From positions 1,116,001-1,180,000 of the forward strand of contig LT549889.1 in assembly GCA_900078775.1 (NCBI GenBank): a DNA stretch of 64,000 nt. The letters are read 5' to 3'. This document shows, one piece after another, positions 53,744 to 61,422 of this stretch (the stretch's first letter is position 1; the number at the start of each line of letters is the position of its first letter). Source of the stretch: Mycolicibacterium aurum. Its GTDB lineage: Bacteria > Actinomycetota > Actinomycetes > Mycobacteriales > Mycobacteriaceae. The translations under genes were made by a program, and so were the position numbers. The notes under the pieces are model-generated. The model worked only from the letters and a program-made list of their open reading frames with translations, made no database searches and had not been told where the DNA came from.

Positions 53744-53769
53744 TGTATCGGCGATACATCAATGTATCG
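53744..53769. promoter_or_regulatory. Three overlapping inverted half-sites, probable TetR operator
   Basis: TGTATCG at 53744-53750, CGATACAT at 53752-53759 and ATGTATCG at 53762-53769 form two overlapping palindromes that share the middle arm; the right pair is a perfect 8-base inverted repeat with a 2-base spacer. It lies in the 200-base divergent gap between the TetR operon and the Rieske oxygenase operon, the expected place for a repressor controlling both. Confidence 0.75.
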
Positions 53770-53890
53770 TGAGTCGGGTCACGCCACGGGCTGAAATGTC
53801 GGCCCGGTTACACAACGGTGGTACGGGCAGCCCGCGAACTCATCCGGTTCGCGAACCCCGTCCCCGCGCTCGTCGACGAGGAGGATTTGG

Positions 53891-55264
53891 GTGATGTCAA
53901 CGCCGAGGCCCGGAGAATGGGCCGAACTGGATTCCGGTACGGGGCTGGGCCTCGAGGATGTCGCGCCGGGAACGTTCAACATGACGATCCAGACCGACCG
54001 CTACACCAGCCGGGAGTACGCGGACCGGGAGCGGGAGTCCATCTGGCTGCGGGTCTGGCAGGTCGTGGGCCGCGCCGAGGACCTGCCGAATGCCGGCGAC
54101 TGGAAGAAGCACGAGATCGGCGACCAGTCGTTCATCGTGGTGCGCGGCAAGGACGACAAGCTGCGCGGCTTCGTCAACGCCTGCCGACATCGCGGAAATG
54201 CGCTGTGCATCACCGAAACCGGAAACGCCAAGCGCGGGTTCCTGTGTCAGTATCACCTGTGGTCCTACAACCTGGAGGGCAAGCTGCGCGGGGTGCTCCG
54301 CGAGGAACTCGCCGGCCAGATCGACAAGAGTGACAACTCGCTGCTGGAGGTCCCCGTCGACACCTTCGCGGGGTTCATCTTCCTCAACCCCGATCCGCAG
54401 GCCGTGCCGCTGCGTGAGTATTTGGGCGAGGAGGTGTACCAACTCCTCGAGCCCTACAACATCGACCAGTTCACCACGGTGATGGACGTCAAGGAGGCCA
54501 TCGACTGCAACTGGAAGGTCGTGATGGATGCCTTCGAAGAGGGCTACCACATCAACGGCATTCACCCCCAGTTGCTGGCGGTGCTGAACATCAATCCGAA
54601 GACCGCGCGCTACCAGTTCTTCGAGAACCACAGCGTCGCCGTGGCGCCCTTCGAGGTGCAGGGCGCCGGCCCGCAGAAGCAGGTGGAAGGAATCCTGGCG
54701 CTGCCGGAGACCTTCCCCGGCACGGTGGCGGTGATTCCCCGATTCCAGGAGTTGATCGCGCCGTATCAAGCCGAGAACGGTGACGTGAACTTCCCCGACG
54801 GCGTCACCGCGCGGGCGCTGCTGCAGGAGGCCACCCGCGATGTCCTGACCGGGATGGGCCTGGATGTCGGCGGTTTGACCGACAACCAGATGAGCGACAA
54901 TCAGGGGTGGGTGCTGTTCCCCAACTACTTCATGACGGTGCGCGCCGGGGAATGCCACGTCGTGATGTCCGCGCCCCACCCCGACGGCGATCCCCACCAC
55001 TGCATCTGGCACGTCGCCAGCTACATGTACCTGCCCGAGGAGTTCCGCTCCGCCGTGCGGGCCGAACCGATCGTGGTCGAGGAGCCGGGTAGCTACAAGT
55101 ATTTCGAAGCGCTGCACCAGGATTACGTCCAGATGCCGCGCCAGCAGAAGGGCCTGCGCAACAACCGCCTGGACCATATGTCACTGGTCAAAGAGGAAGT
55201 CGTGATCGCGCACTTCCACTCCGTGATCGACCGCCACATGAACAAGGCTCAGGTGACCGCATGA
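53891..55264 (+). CDS. Rieske-type aromatic ring-hydroxylating oxygenase, alpha subunit
   Basis: A 457-residue oxygenase. The Rieske 2Fe-2S site is CRHRG with CQYHLWSYN about 18 residues later. The mononuclear iron motif is DAFEEGYHINGIHP (His pair; a distal Asp is expected near the C-terminal part). GTG at 53891 or ATG at 53894 both fit GAGGAGG just upstream. It leads an operon with a SnoaL-like protein, a P450 and SDRs, so an aromatic or terpenoid compound may be attacked. Neither a ferredoxin nor a reductase is encoded nearby. Confidence 0.92.
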   Translation: MMSTPRPGEWAELDSGTGLGLEDVAPGTFNMTIQTDRYTSREYADRERESIWLRVWQVVGRAEDLPNAGDWKKHEIGDQSFIVVRGKDDKLRGFVNACRHRGNALCITETGNAKRGFLCQYHLWSYNLEGKLRGVLREELAGQIDKSDNSLLEVPVDTFAGFIFLNPDPQAVPLREYLGEEVYQLLEPYNIDQFTTVMDVKEAIDCNWKVVMDAFEEGYHINGIHPQLLAVLNINPKTARYQFFENHSVAVAPFEVQGAGPQKQVEGILALPETFPGTVAVIPRFQELIAPYQAENGDVNFPDGVTARALLQEATRDVLTGMGLDVGGLTDNQMSDNQGWVLFPNYFMTVRAGECHVVMSAPHPDGDPHHCIWHVASYMYLPEEFRSAVRAEPIVVEEPGSYKYFEALHQDYVQMPRQQKGLRNNRLDHMSLVKEEVVIAHFHSVIDRHMNKAQVTA

Positions 55265-55719
55265 CCACGCTGGACGACGTTCTCGCCACCGCTACCGGCC
55301 GGCGCCGGGCCGTGCTGGAGTACAGCAGAATCACCAAGAACCTGGTGGACGCCGCCAAACAGCCCGGGTTCAGCACCGACAGCTGGGCGCCGCTGGCCGA
55401 GCTGATCGAGGTCGACGAGTTCGTCCGGGTCGGGCCGTTCAAAGAGGTGATGAACTGGCAGCAGTACGCCGAGTTCCTGACCGGTTGGGCGATGTCCTCG
55501 GAGTGGGACTGCTCGTTCCGACGCTTGACCGAGGCCGGTGACATCGCGTTCCTGGAACTGGAGGAGCGCAGTCGCATCGGTGACTTCTCCAGTGTGGTGA
55601 ACACCGTGTCGGTCTATGAGTTCAACGCCGAGAACAAGATTCGGCGCATCGCGGTATACCTGCAGATGGAATACCCGGCGGCGACCTCGATTCCCGACTA
55701 CGCCGGGGATGGCCAGTGA
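55261..55719 (+). CDS. SnoaL/NTF2-fold protein, possible oxygenase partner
   Basis: A 152-residue protein whose pattern (LAELIEVDEFVRVGPF, WDCSFRRLTEAGDIAFLELEE, YEFNAENKIRRIAVYLQ) suggests an NTF2-like fold with a cavity. The small beta subunits of Rieske oxygenases have the same fold, so it may be the beta subunit, but SnoaL-like isomerases or dehydratases are also possible. The ATG at 55261 overlaps the alpha-subunit stop and its own stop overlaps the P450 GTG, so it is translationally coupled on both sides. Confidence 0.75.
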   Translation: MTTLDDVLATATGRRRAVLEYSRITKNLVDAAKQPGFSTDSWAPLAELIEVDEFVRVGPFKEVMNWQQYAEFLTGWAMSSEWDCSFRRLTEAGDIAFLELEERSRIGDFSSVVNTVSVYEFNAENKIRRIAVYLQMEYPAATSIPDYAGDGQ

Positions 55720-57014
55720 CCGCATCGCAGTCCACCGGCCGGCCCATCGACGTGGACGCCGTCGACTTCTTCAGCGATAAAGCGGTGCTCCACGATCCGT
55801 ACCCCTATCTGACGGCGCTGCGCGAGGAGAGCCCGTTGCGGCGGGAGCCGCACCACGACGTCGTGATGGTGACCGGGTACGACGAAGGGGTGTCGATCTA
55901 CAACGACAGCAAGCGGTTCTCGTCGTGCATCTCGGTCACCGGTCCGTTCCCGGGATTCCCGGTTTCCCTGCAGGGCAGAGAAAACGAGGACATTTCGGAC
56001 CTGATCGCGGCGCACCGTGATGATGTTCCGTTCAGCGACCAGCTGCCCACCTTCGACCCTCCGATCCACAGCGCGCACCGGGCGTTGCTGTCGCGGATGA
56101 TCACCCCGAAGCGCCTCCAGGAGAACGAGGATTTCATGTGGCGGTTGGCCGACCGCCAGTTCGACGAGGCCTTGACCGGTGACCGGTGTGAGTTCATCGC
56201 CGACTTCGCCTCGCCGTTCGCGATGCTCGTCATCGCCGATCTGCTCGGGGTTCCGGAGTCCGACCACGACGAGTTCCGGGACGCCCTGCTCACCGAGGCC
56301 GGGACCATCGGCAGCAGCGATGGCGAGCAGATGCACCATTCGCCGCTGGAGTACCTGTACGGCAAGTTCAGTCGTTACATCGAGGACCGGCGGGCCGAGC
56401 CCCGGGCCGATGTGCTCAACGGGATCGCCGCCGCCACCTTCCCGGACGGCAGCGTTCCCGAGGTAATCGACGCGGTGCGGGTGGCGGCCAACCTGTTCGC
56501 CGCGGGCCAGGAGACCACCGTCCGACTGCTCAGCGCCGCCGTCATGCTGATCGCCGAAGATGCTGAGCTGCAGTCGAGGTTGCGTGCCGACCGGGACCTG
56601 ATTCCCAACTTCATCGAGGAGACGCTGCGCTACGAAAGCCCCGTCCGCGGGGACTTCCGGCTGTCCAAGTGCCCGGTCACCGTCGGCGGCGTAGGACTGC
56701 CCGCCGGCACCACCGTGATGCTGCTCAACGCTGCGATCAATCGCGACCCGCGCCGGTTCCCGGAGCCGGACACCTTCGACATAGCCCGCAGCAATGCCCG
56801 CAGCCACGTGGCGTTCGGCCGGGGACCGCACGCCTGCCCGGGCGCCCCGCTGGCCCGCGCCGAGGCACGAATCAGCCTGGAGCGACTGTTGGACCGCACC
56901 ACCGACATTCGCATCGATGCCGAGAAGCACGGGCCGCCCGACGATCGGCGCTACTCCTACCTGCCGACCTTCATCCTGCGTGGGCTCACCCGCCTGCACA
57001 TCGAGTTCTCCTAG
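55716..57014 (+). CDS. Cytochrome P450
   Basis: A 432-residue soluble P450. I-helix AGQETTVRLL, ExxR in IEETLR, and haem loop VAFGRGPHACPGAP with thiolate Cys374. GTG at 55716 overlaps the SnoaL-like stop. It is unlike the cluster P450 at 32478 in motif wording, so it belongs to a different family. Together with the Rieske enzyme it gives two oxygenases in one operon; the substrate is unknown. Confidence 0.94.
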   Translation: MTASQSTGRPIDVDAVDFFSDKAVLHDPYPYLTALREESPLRREPHHDVVMVTGYDEGVSIYNDSKRFSSCISVTGPFPGFPVSLQGRENEDISDLIAAHRDDVPFSDQLPTFDPPIHSAHRALLSRMITPKRLQENEDFMWRLADRQFDEALTGDRCEFIADFASPFAMLVIADLLGVPESDHDEFRDALLTEAGTIGSSDGEQMHHSPLEYLYGKFSRYIEDRRAEPRADVLNGIAAATFPDGSVPEVIDAVRVAANLFAAGQETTVRLLSAAVMLIAEDAELQSRLRADRDLIPNFIEETLRYESPVRGDFRLSKCPVTVGGVGLPAGTTVMLLNAAINRDPRRFPEPDTFDIARSNARSHVAFGRGPHACPGAPLARAEARISLERLLDRTTDIRIDAEKHGPPDDRRYSYLPTFILRGLTRLHIEFS

Positions 57015-57026
57015 GACAGTTGCTTT

Positions 57027-57224
57027 ATGCCGTTCACTGACACCACCGCCATCGTCACCGGTGGCGCCGCCGGGCTGGGCCTGGCGATCACCGAGGCACT
57101 GGCTGCCCGCGGGACCAAGGTGGCCATCTTCGATATCGCCAACGCCGCGATCTTCCTGTGCCAGGACGAATCCTCTTACATCACCGGTCAGGTGATCCCC
57201 GTCAACGGTGGCCGCCGGACATGA
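57027..57224 (+). pseudogene. Miniature SDR remnant with internal deletion
   Basis: A 65-residue open frame made of the two ends of an SDR. Residues 1-39 hold the Rossmann start (IVTGGAAGLGLAITEALAAR, VAIFDIA); residues 40-65 jump straight to the C-terminal end (NAAIFLCQDESSYITGQV, NGG). About 170-190 residues, including the active-site Tyr and Lys, are missing, but the frame is kept, so a precise in-frame deletion is the simplest explanation. It cannot be an active dehydrogenase. ATG at 57027; its stop overlaps the next SDR's ATG, so it may now act only to couple translation. Confidence 0.75.
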
Positions 57225-58003
57225 CGGCCGGGGCGGACGGCATCGACGGCCTGTTCGGGTTGGCCGAGAAAGTCGCGGTGGTGACCGGGGCAGCCGGAGG
57301 TATCGGCCTGGGGATCGCGCGGGTGCTCGCGCAGGCCGGTGCCACCGTGGTCTTCGCCGACCGCAACCGTGCCGAGGCGCAACGCCAGGTCGATGCGCTC
57401 ACCGCGGACGGGCATCGTGTGTTCACGGTGCCCGTCGATCTGGCCGACGAGCCATCGATCGTGCAGGCGGTCGGTCAGATCGTCGACACCGTCGGCACGC
57501 CCTGGCTTCTGGTGAACAACGCGGCGGTCCAGGACCGCGAGCCGCTGCTGGAGGCCACCGCCTCGGGGTGGGACCGCATCCATGAGGTCAATGCGCGCGG
57601 CGCTTTTCTCATGACCCGCGAGGCCGCCAAGGCGATGGTGGCGGGGCAACAAGGCGGCCGGATCGTGAACGTCGCGTCGAACGCACTGCGCGGTGGCTTG
57701 ATCACCGGGCTGGCGTCCTACGCCTCGTCGAAAGGTGCTCTCGCCGCGCTGAGTTCGTCCTCGGCCTTCGAACTGGCAGAGCACGGGATCACGGTGAACA
57801 CCGTGCTGCCCGCGGCGGTCATCACGCCCGGGGCGAGGAGATCTGCCGGGCCGGGCAGCAACGGTCCGGCGACCCGTGCGGTGCCCTTCGGGTTCCAGCA
57901 GCCCGAGGAGATCGGTGCCGCGGTGCTGTTCTTCGCCTCGCCGGCGGCGCGTCCGATCACCAATCAGGTCCTGGCGGTGGACGGCGGGTTCTCGATCAGC
58001 TGA
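57221..58003 (+). CDS. Short-chain dehydrogenase/reductase
   Basis: A 260-residue classical SDR: TGAAGGIGLGIARVLAQAG at the N-terminus, Asp after strand 2 (VFADRNRAE), NNAA in LLVNNAAVQDRE, Ser in NVASNAL and YASSKGALAA as Tyr-Lys pair. ATG at 57221 overlaps the stop of the miniature SDR (ATGA). Last gene of the Rieske-P450 operon; probably oxidises a diol or alcohol formed by the oxygenases. Ends three bases before the convergent DUF1206 gene. Confidence 0.9.
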   Translation: MTAGADGIDGLFGLAEKVAVVTGAAGGIGLGIARVLAQAGATVVFADRNRAEAQRQVDALTADGHRVFTVPVDLADEPSIVQAVGQIVDTVGTPWLLVNNAAVQDREPLLEATASGWDRIHEVNARGAFLMTREAAKAMVAGQQGGRIVNVASNALRGGLITGLASYASSKGALAALSSSSAFELAEHGITVNTVLPAAVITPGARRSAGPGSNGPATRAVPFGFQQPEEIGAAVLFFASPAARPITNQVLAVDGGFSIS

Positions 58004-58006
58004 CGC

Positions 58007-58825
58007 TCACAGCCGGCCATAGCGGCTGCGCACGAAGCTGTAGGCACCGAAGGCTGCGATGCCGAGACCGGCGATCACCAGCAGGAACTTACCGAACGGC
58101 GCCTCGCCGAGCGTCTTGACCGCGGCGTCGAGCCCGGAGGCCTTGGCCGGGTCGGCCTGCAGGGTGGCGACGACGACGAGGATCCCGGCGCCGGTGAGCA
58201 CCAGGCCCTTGGCCGCGTAGCCGGTGATGCCGACTGCGGTGATCGCGGTGCCGCCCGAGACCCGCAGATCCTTGAAGAAGCGTTTCGAGACACCCTTGTA
58301 GACGTGATAGCCACCCACGCCGACGATGCCGAGACCGACGACGATGAGCAGTGCCTTACCCCAGCCCGACTGCATCAGCTGGGCCGACAGTCCGGCGTTC
58401 TGCTGTCCGCTGGACTGCCCGGAGCCGGCCGCGAACCGCAGCGCGGAGAACGCGATTGCGAAGTTGGTCAGGGCCAGGCCGACCGACTTGGCGCGTTTCC
58501 AGGCCGGGGAGTCGTCGTTGCCGGAGCGTTCGCTGGGTTTGGAGCCGAGGATGGATTCGGCCAGGTGCCACAGCCCGAGGGCGAACAGGCCCAGGGCGAC
58601 GATCCACAGCATGATCTGGCCGCCGGTCTGCCCGGCCAGGGCTGCCAGGGCGCCGGACTGATCGGCGTTGCCGCCACTGCCGAAGGCCAACCGCACGACG
58701 ATGTAGCCCAGCAGCAGGTGCAACACGCCGCTGGTGGCGAACCCGATGCGGGCGGCGTATTGGAAGGTGTCGCTGTCGGTGGCGCGGTCCACGGCGCCGT
58801 GGACATGGCCGGCACTCATGCTCAT
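58007..58825 (-). CDS. DUF1206 membrane protein
   Basis: A 272-residue integral membrane protein with six predicted helices arranged as three two-helix repeats (ATSGVLHLLLGYIVV / IVALGLFALGLWHL; LALTNFAIAFSAL / LLIVVGLGIVGVGGYHVY; GYAAKGLVLTGAGIL / LLVIAGLGIAAFGAY), the layout of DUF1206 proteins; function unknown. The ATG at 58825 is preferred over 58819 because GGAGGAG lies six bases upstream on this strand. The DNA is transcribed toward the SDR operon. Confidence 0.85.
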   Translation of the reverse strand: MSMSAGHVHGAVDRATDSDTFQYAARIGFATSGVLHLLLGYIVVRLAFGSGGNADQSGALAALAGQTGGQIMLWIVALGLFALGLWHLAESILGSKPSERSGNDDSPAWKRAKSVGLALTNFAIAFSALRFAAGSGQSSGQQNAGLSAQLMQSGWGKALLIVVGLGIVGVGGYHVYKGVSKRFFKDLRVSGGTAITAVGITGYAAKGLVLTGAGILVVVATLQADPAKASGLDAAVKTLGEAPFGKFLLVIAGLGIAAFGAYSFVRSRYGRL

Positions 58826-58942
58826 CTCAAACTCCTCCACGCGCGGATCGATGGCTGCGGGTACCCGGGCTTTGACGCGGGTGAAACATCGGGCCCCGGG
58901 AAATGGTTGTGCACCCGAGTTCGGATGGCGATAATCCCGGCC

Positions 58943-59437
58943 ATGACCGCTGCCGAGCCCTTCGCCACCGATTCCACCTCCGCGCTGTCGGCGCTGAAAC
59001 CGCAACTGGACGAGCTGGCTGCCCGGCTGGGCGTCAAGTCGGTTCTGGTGATGCGCTCGGAACCGGACTCCATGGTGGTGGCGGCGACGGCGGGGGAGGC
59101 GACCCAGCACTACACCGTCGGTGCGGCGGGGGAGAAGGCCGGCCACAGCGACCGGATCCCACTGTACTGCGAACGGGTGGTCAACACCGATGCGCCTCTC
59201 TACGTTCAGGATTCGCGGGTGCACGACACGTTCGCGGGCAACGAGGATGAGACGGAGTTCGGGTTGTTCAACTACCTGGGTGTGGCCGTGCACGACGAGT
59301 CGGGCCGCCCGGTCGGGACCGTCTGCGTATTGGATGACACCGCACGTGAGTACTCCGAGCAGGAGCGCGCCGAACTGGACCGGGTGCGGGCCGAGGTGGA
59401 GAAGATCGTCGCCGAGGATCCCGGCGCACTGGGCTGA
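58943..59437 (+). CDS. GAF-domain protein
   Basis: A 164-residue protein with a GAF-like ligand-sensing fold: LAARLGVKSVLVMRSEPDSMVV, YCERVVNTDAPLYVQDSRVHDTF and GVAVHDESGRPVGTVCVLDDTAREY are the characteristic strands. No output domain is attached, so it may bind a small molecule or act with a partner. ATG at 58943; a second ATG at 58925 is possible and neither has a good ribosome site. It is divergent from the DUF1206 gene. Confidence 0.78.
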   Translation: MTAAEPFATDSTSALSALKPQLDELAARLGVKSVLVMRSEPDSMVVAATAGEATQHYTVGAAGEKAGHSDRIPLYCERVVNTDAPLYVQDSRVHDTFAGNEDETEFGLFNYLGVAVHDESGRPVGTVCVLDDTAREYSEQERAELDRVRAEVEKIVAEDPGALG

Positions 59438-59443
59438 CCTGTT

Positions 59444-59470
59444 TGTGGATGAATCCGTGATTGTGGATAA
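59444..59470 (+). promoter_or_regulatory. Two DnaA-box-like nonamers
   Basis: TGTGGATGA at 59444-59452 and TGTGGATAA at 59462-59470 (the second a perfect complement of TTATCCACA) lie 18 bases apart in the short gap before the yraN-like gene. They could bind DnaA and tune the following recombination and repair genes, or titrate DnaA. Position and sequence are clear; function is inference. Confidence 0.5.
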
Positions 59471-59530
59471 CTAGCTCGTTCCTGGTGCGGCGGCCCGGCC
59501 TCTGTCGGAGGTCGTGAGGACGGTGGGTGC

Positions 59531-59911
59531 ATGGAAGCCCACAAGGAAACCTGGACCCGCGCCGAGATCGGTGCGCTCGGTGAGCGGTTGGCGGTGCAGC
59601 ACCTGGAGTCGCTGGGTTTGACTGTGCTGGACCGTAATTGGCGGTGCCGGTACGGCGAGCTGGATGTGATCGCACTGGACCCGGCCGGGCGCACCGTGGT
59701 GTTCGTCGAGGTCAAGGCGCGCACCAGCGACCGGTATGGGGGTGTGGCCTATGCGGTGACGCCGGACAAGGTGCGCCGGCTGCGCCGGCTGGCCGGGCTG
59801 TGGTTGGCCGCGCAGGCGGGCCGCTTCTCGGCGGTGCGGATCGATGTGATCGGGGTGCGGTTCGGCCGCGCCCGGGAACCCGAGCTCACGCACGTGCAGG
59901 CGGTCGGCTGA
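59531..59911 (+). CDS. yraN: UPF0102 (YraN) family putative endonuclease
   Basis: A 126-residue protein of the UPF0102/YraN family, which has a restriction-endonuclease-like fold. GALGERLAVQHLESLGL and the motif RYGELDVIA with VVFVEVKAR give the candidate metal-binding Glu, Asp, Glu and Lys residues. ATG at 59531. The counterpart in M. tuberculosis is Rv2898c, which begins the right-hand core block. Its stop overlaps the ATG of the ComM-like gene. Confidence 0.92.
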   Translation: MEAHKETWTRAEIGALGERLAVQHLESLGLTVLDRNWRCRYGELDVIALDPAGRTVVFVEVKARTSDRYGGVAYAVTPDKVRRLRRLAGLWLAAQAGRFSAVRIDVIGVRFGRAREPELTHVQAVG

Positions 59912-61422
59912 TGCCGCTCGGGCGGGCCTACGCGGTGGCCATCCGCGGGCTGGACGGCATCACGGTGGAGATCGAGGCCGATATCAGCGGCGGGCTGCCC
60001 GGTGTGCACCTGGTCGGGCTGCCCGATACCGCGCTGCAGGAGTCCCGGGACCGGGTGCGGGCGGCGATCACCAACTGCGGCAACAGTTGGCCCGACACCC
60101 GGCTCACCCTGGCGCTGTCCCCGGCGACGCTGCCCAAGAACGGTTCGATGTACGACCTGGCGTTGGCCTCGGCCGTGCTGTCGGCGCAGCTGAAGAAAGC
60201 GTGGCCGCGGTTGGAGAAGACGGTGCTGCTCGGCGAGCTGGCGCTCGACGGCCGGGTGCGGCCGGTCCACGGGGTGCTGCCGGCGGTGCTGGCGGCCAAG
60301 GGCGACGGGTGGCCGACGGTGGTGGTGCCGTTGGAGAACCTGGCCGAGGCGAGCCTGGTCGACGGTATCGAGGTGTGGGGGGTGCAAGATCTGAAGCAGT
60401 TGCAGGGGTGGTTCCGCGGGAAGCAACAGCTGGCCCCGCGCATCGAGGATGCCGGTGCCGGTGCCGCCTCGCAATGTCTGGACCTTGCCGATCTGATCGG
60501 GCAGACCGAGGCGCGGGTGGCGGTCGAGATCGCTGCGGCAGGGGCGCATCACCTGTTGTTGACCGGGCCGCCGGGGATCGGGAAAACCATGCTGGCACAG
60601 CGGCTACCCGGCCTGCTGCCGGAGTTGACGGAAGAGGAGGCGATCGAGGTGACGGCCATCCATTCGATCGCCGGCACCCTGGCGCCGGAGACTCCGCTGA
60701 TCACCCGGCCCACCTTCATCGCCCCGCATCACTCCTCGACCGTGGCCGCGATGGTGGGTGGCGGATCGGGGATGGCCCGGCCCGGAGCGGTGAGCCGAGC
60801 GCATCGCGGAGTCTTGTTTCTCGACGAATGCGCCGAGATCGGCACCCACGTGCTGGAGGCGTTGCGAACACCGTTGGAGGAGGGCGAGATCCGGCTTGCC
60901 CGCCGGGACGGGGTGGCCCGGTACCCGGCCCGGTTCCAGCTGGTGATGGCGGCCAATCCGTGTCCGTGTGCGCCCACCGACCCGAAGGACTGTCTCTGCA
61001 ACGCGGGCGCCAAACGCCGGTATCTGGGCAAGTTGTCGGGACCGTTGATGGACCGGGTCGATCTCAAGGTCGAGATGCATCCGATCCGGGCGGGTGCCTT
61101 CACCCACGAGGTCGGGGAGCCCACCGCGGCGGTGCGGGCGAGGGTCGCTGCGGCCCGCGAAGCCGCGGCGGCCCGGTGGCGACCCTTGGGGGTACGCACC
61201 AACGCCGAGGTGCCGGGCCCGGCGCTGCGCCAGGAGTTTCGGCCCGGCGCGACGACGATGGCGCTGCTGCGGACGGCGGTCGACCGGGGCAAGCTCAACC
61301 TGCGCGGTGCCGATCGCACGTTGCGGATCGCGTGGTCCATTGCGGATCTGGCCGGACTCGGCTCGCCGACACCCGATCATGTCGCCATGGCGCTGAGCTT
61401 CCGGCAAGGGGGTGCGAGATGA
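59911..61422 (+). CDS. ComM/YifB-type Mg-chelatase-like AAA+ ATPase
   Basis: A 503-residue ATPase. The N-terminal domain (ADISGGLPGVHLVGLPDTALQESRDR) is followed by a Walker A GPPGIGKTMLAQR near residue 215, Walker B VLFLDECAEI, and sensor motifs in AANPCPCAP and LMDRVDLKVE. ComM proteins are DNA helicases that promote branch migration in natural transformation. Counterpart of Rv2897c. The stop overlaps the dprA start (ATGA); the order yraN-comM-dprA is typical of DNA-processing clusters. Confidence 0.93.
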   Translation: MPLGRAYAVAIRGLDGITVEIEADISGGLPGVHLVGLPDTALQESRDRVRAAITNCGNSWPDTRLTLALSPATLPKNGSMYDLALASAVLSAQLKKAWPRLEKTVLLGELALDGRVRPVHGVLPAVLAAKGDGWPTVVVPLENLAEASLVDGIEVWGVQDLKQLQGWFRGKQQLAPRIEDAGAGAASQCLDLADLIGQTEARVAVEIAAAGAHHLLLTGPPGIGKTMLAQRLPGLLPELTEEEAIEVTAIHSIAGTLAPETPLITRPTFIAPHHSSTVAAMVGGGSGMARPGAVSRAHRGVLFLDECAEIGTHVLEALRTPLEEGEIRLARRDGVARYPARFQLVMAANPCPCAPTDPKDCLCNAGAKRRYLGKLSGPLMDRVDLKVEMHPIRAGAFTHEVGEPTAAVRARVAAAREAAAARWRPLGVRTNAEVPGPALRQEFRPGATTMALLRTAVDRGKLNLRGADRTLRIAWSIADLAGLGSPTPDHVAMALSFRQGGAR

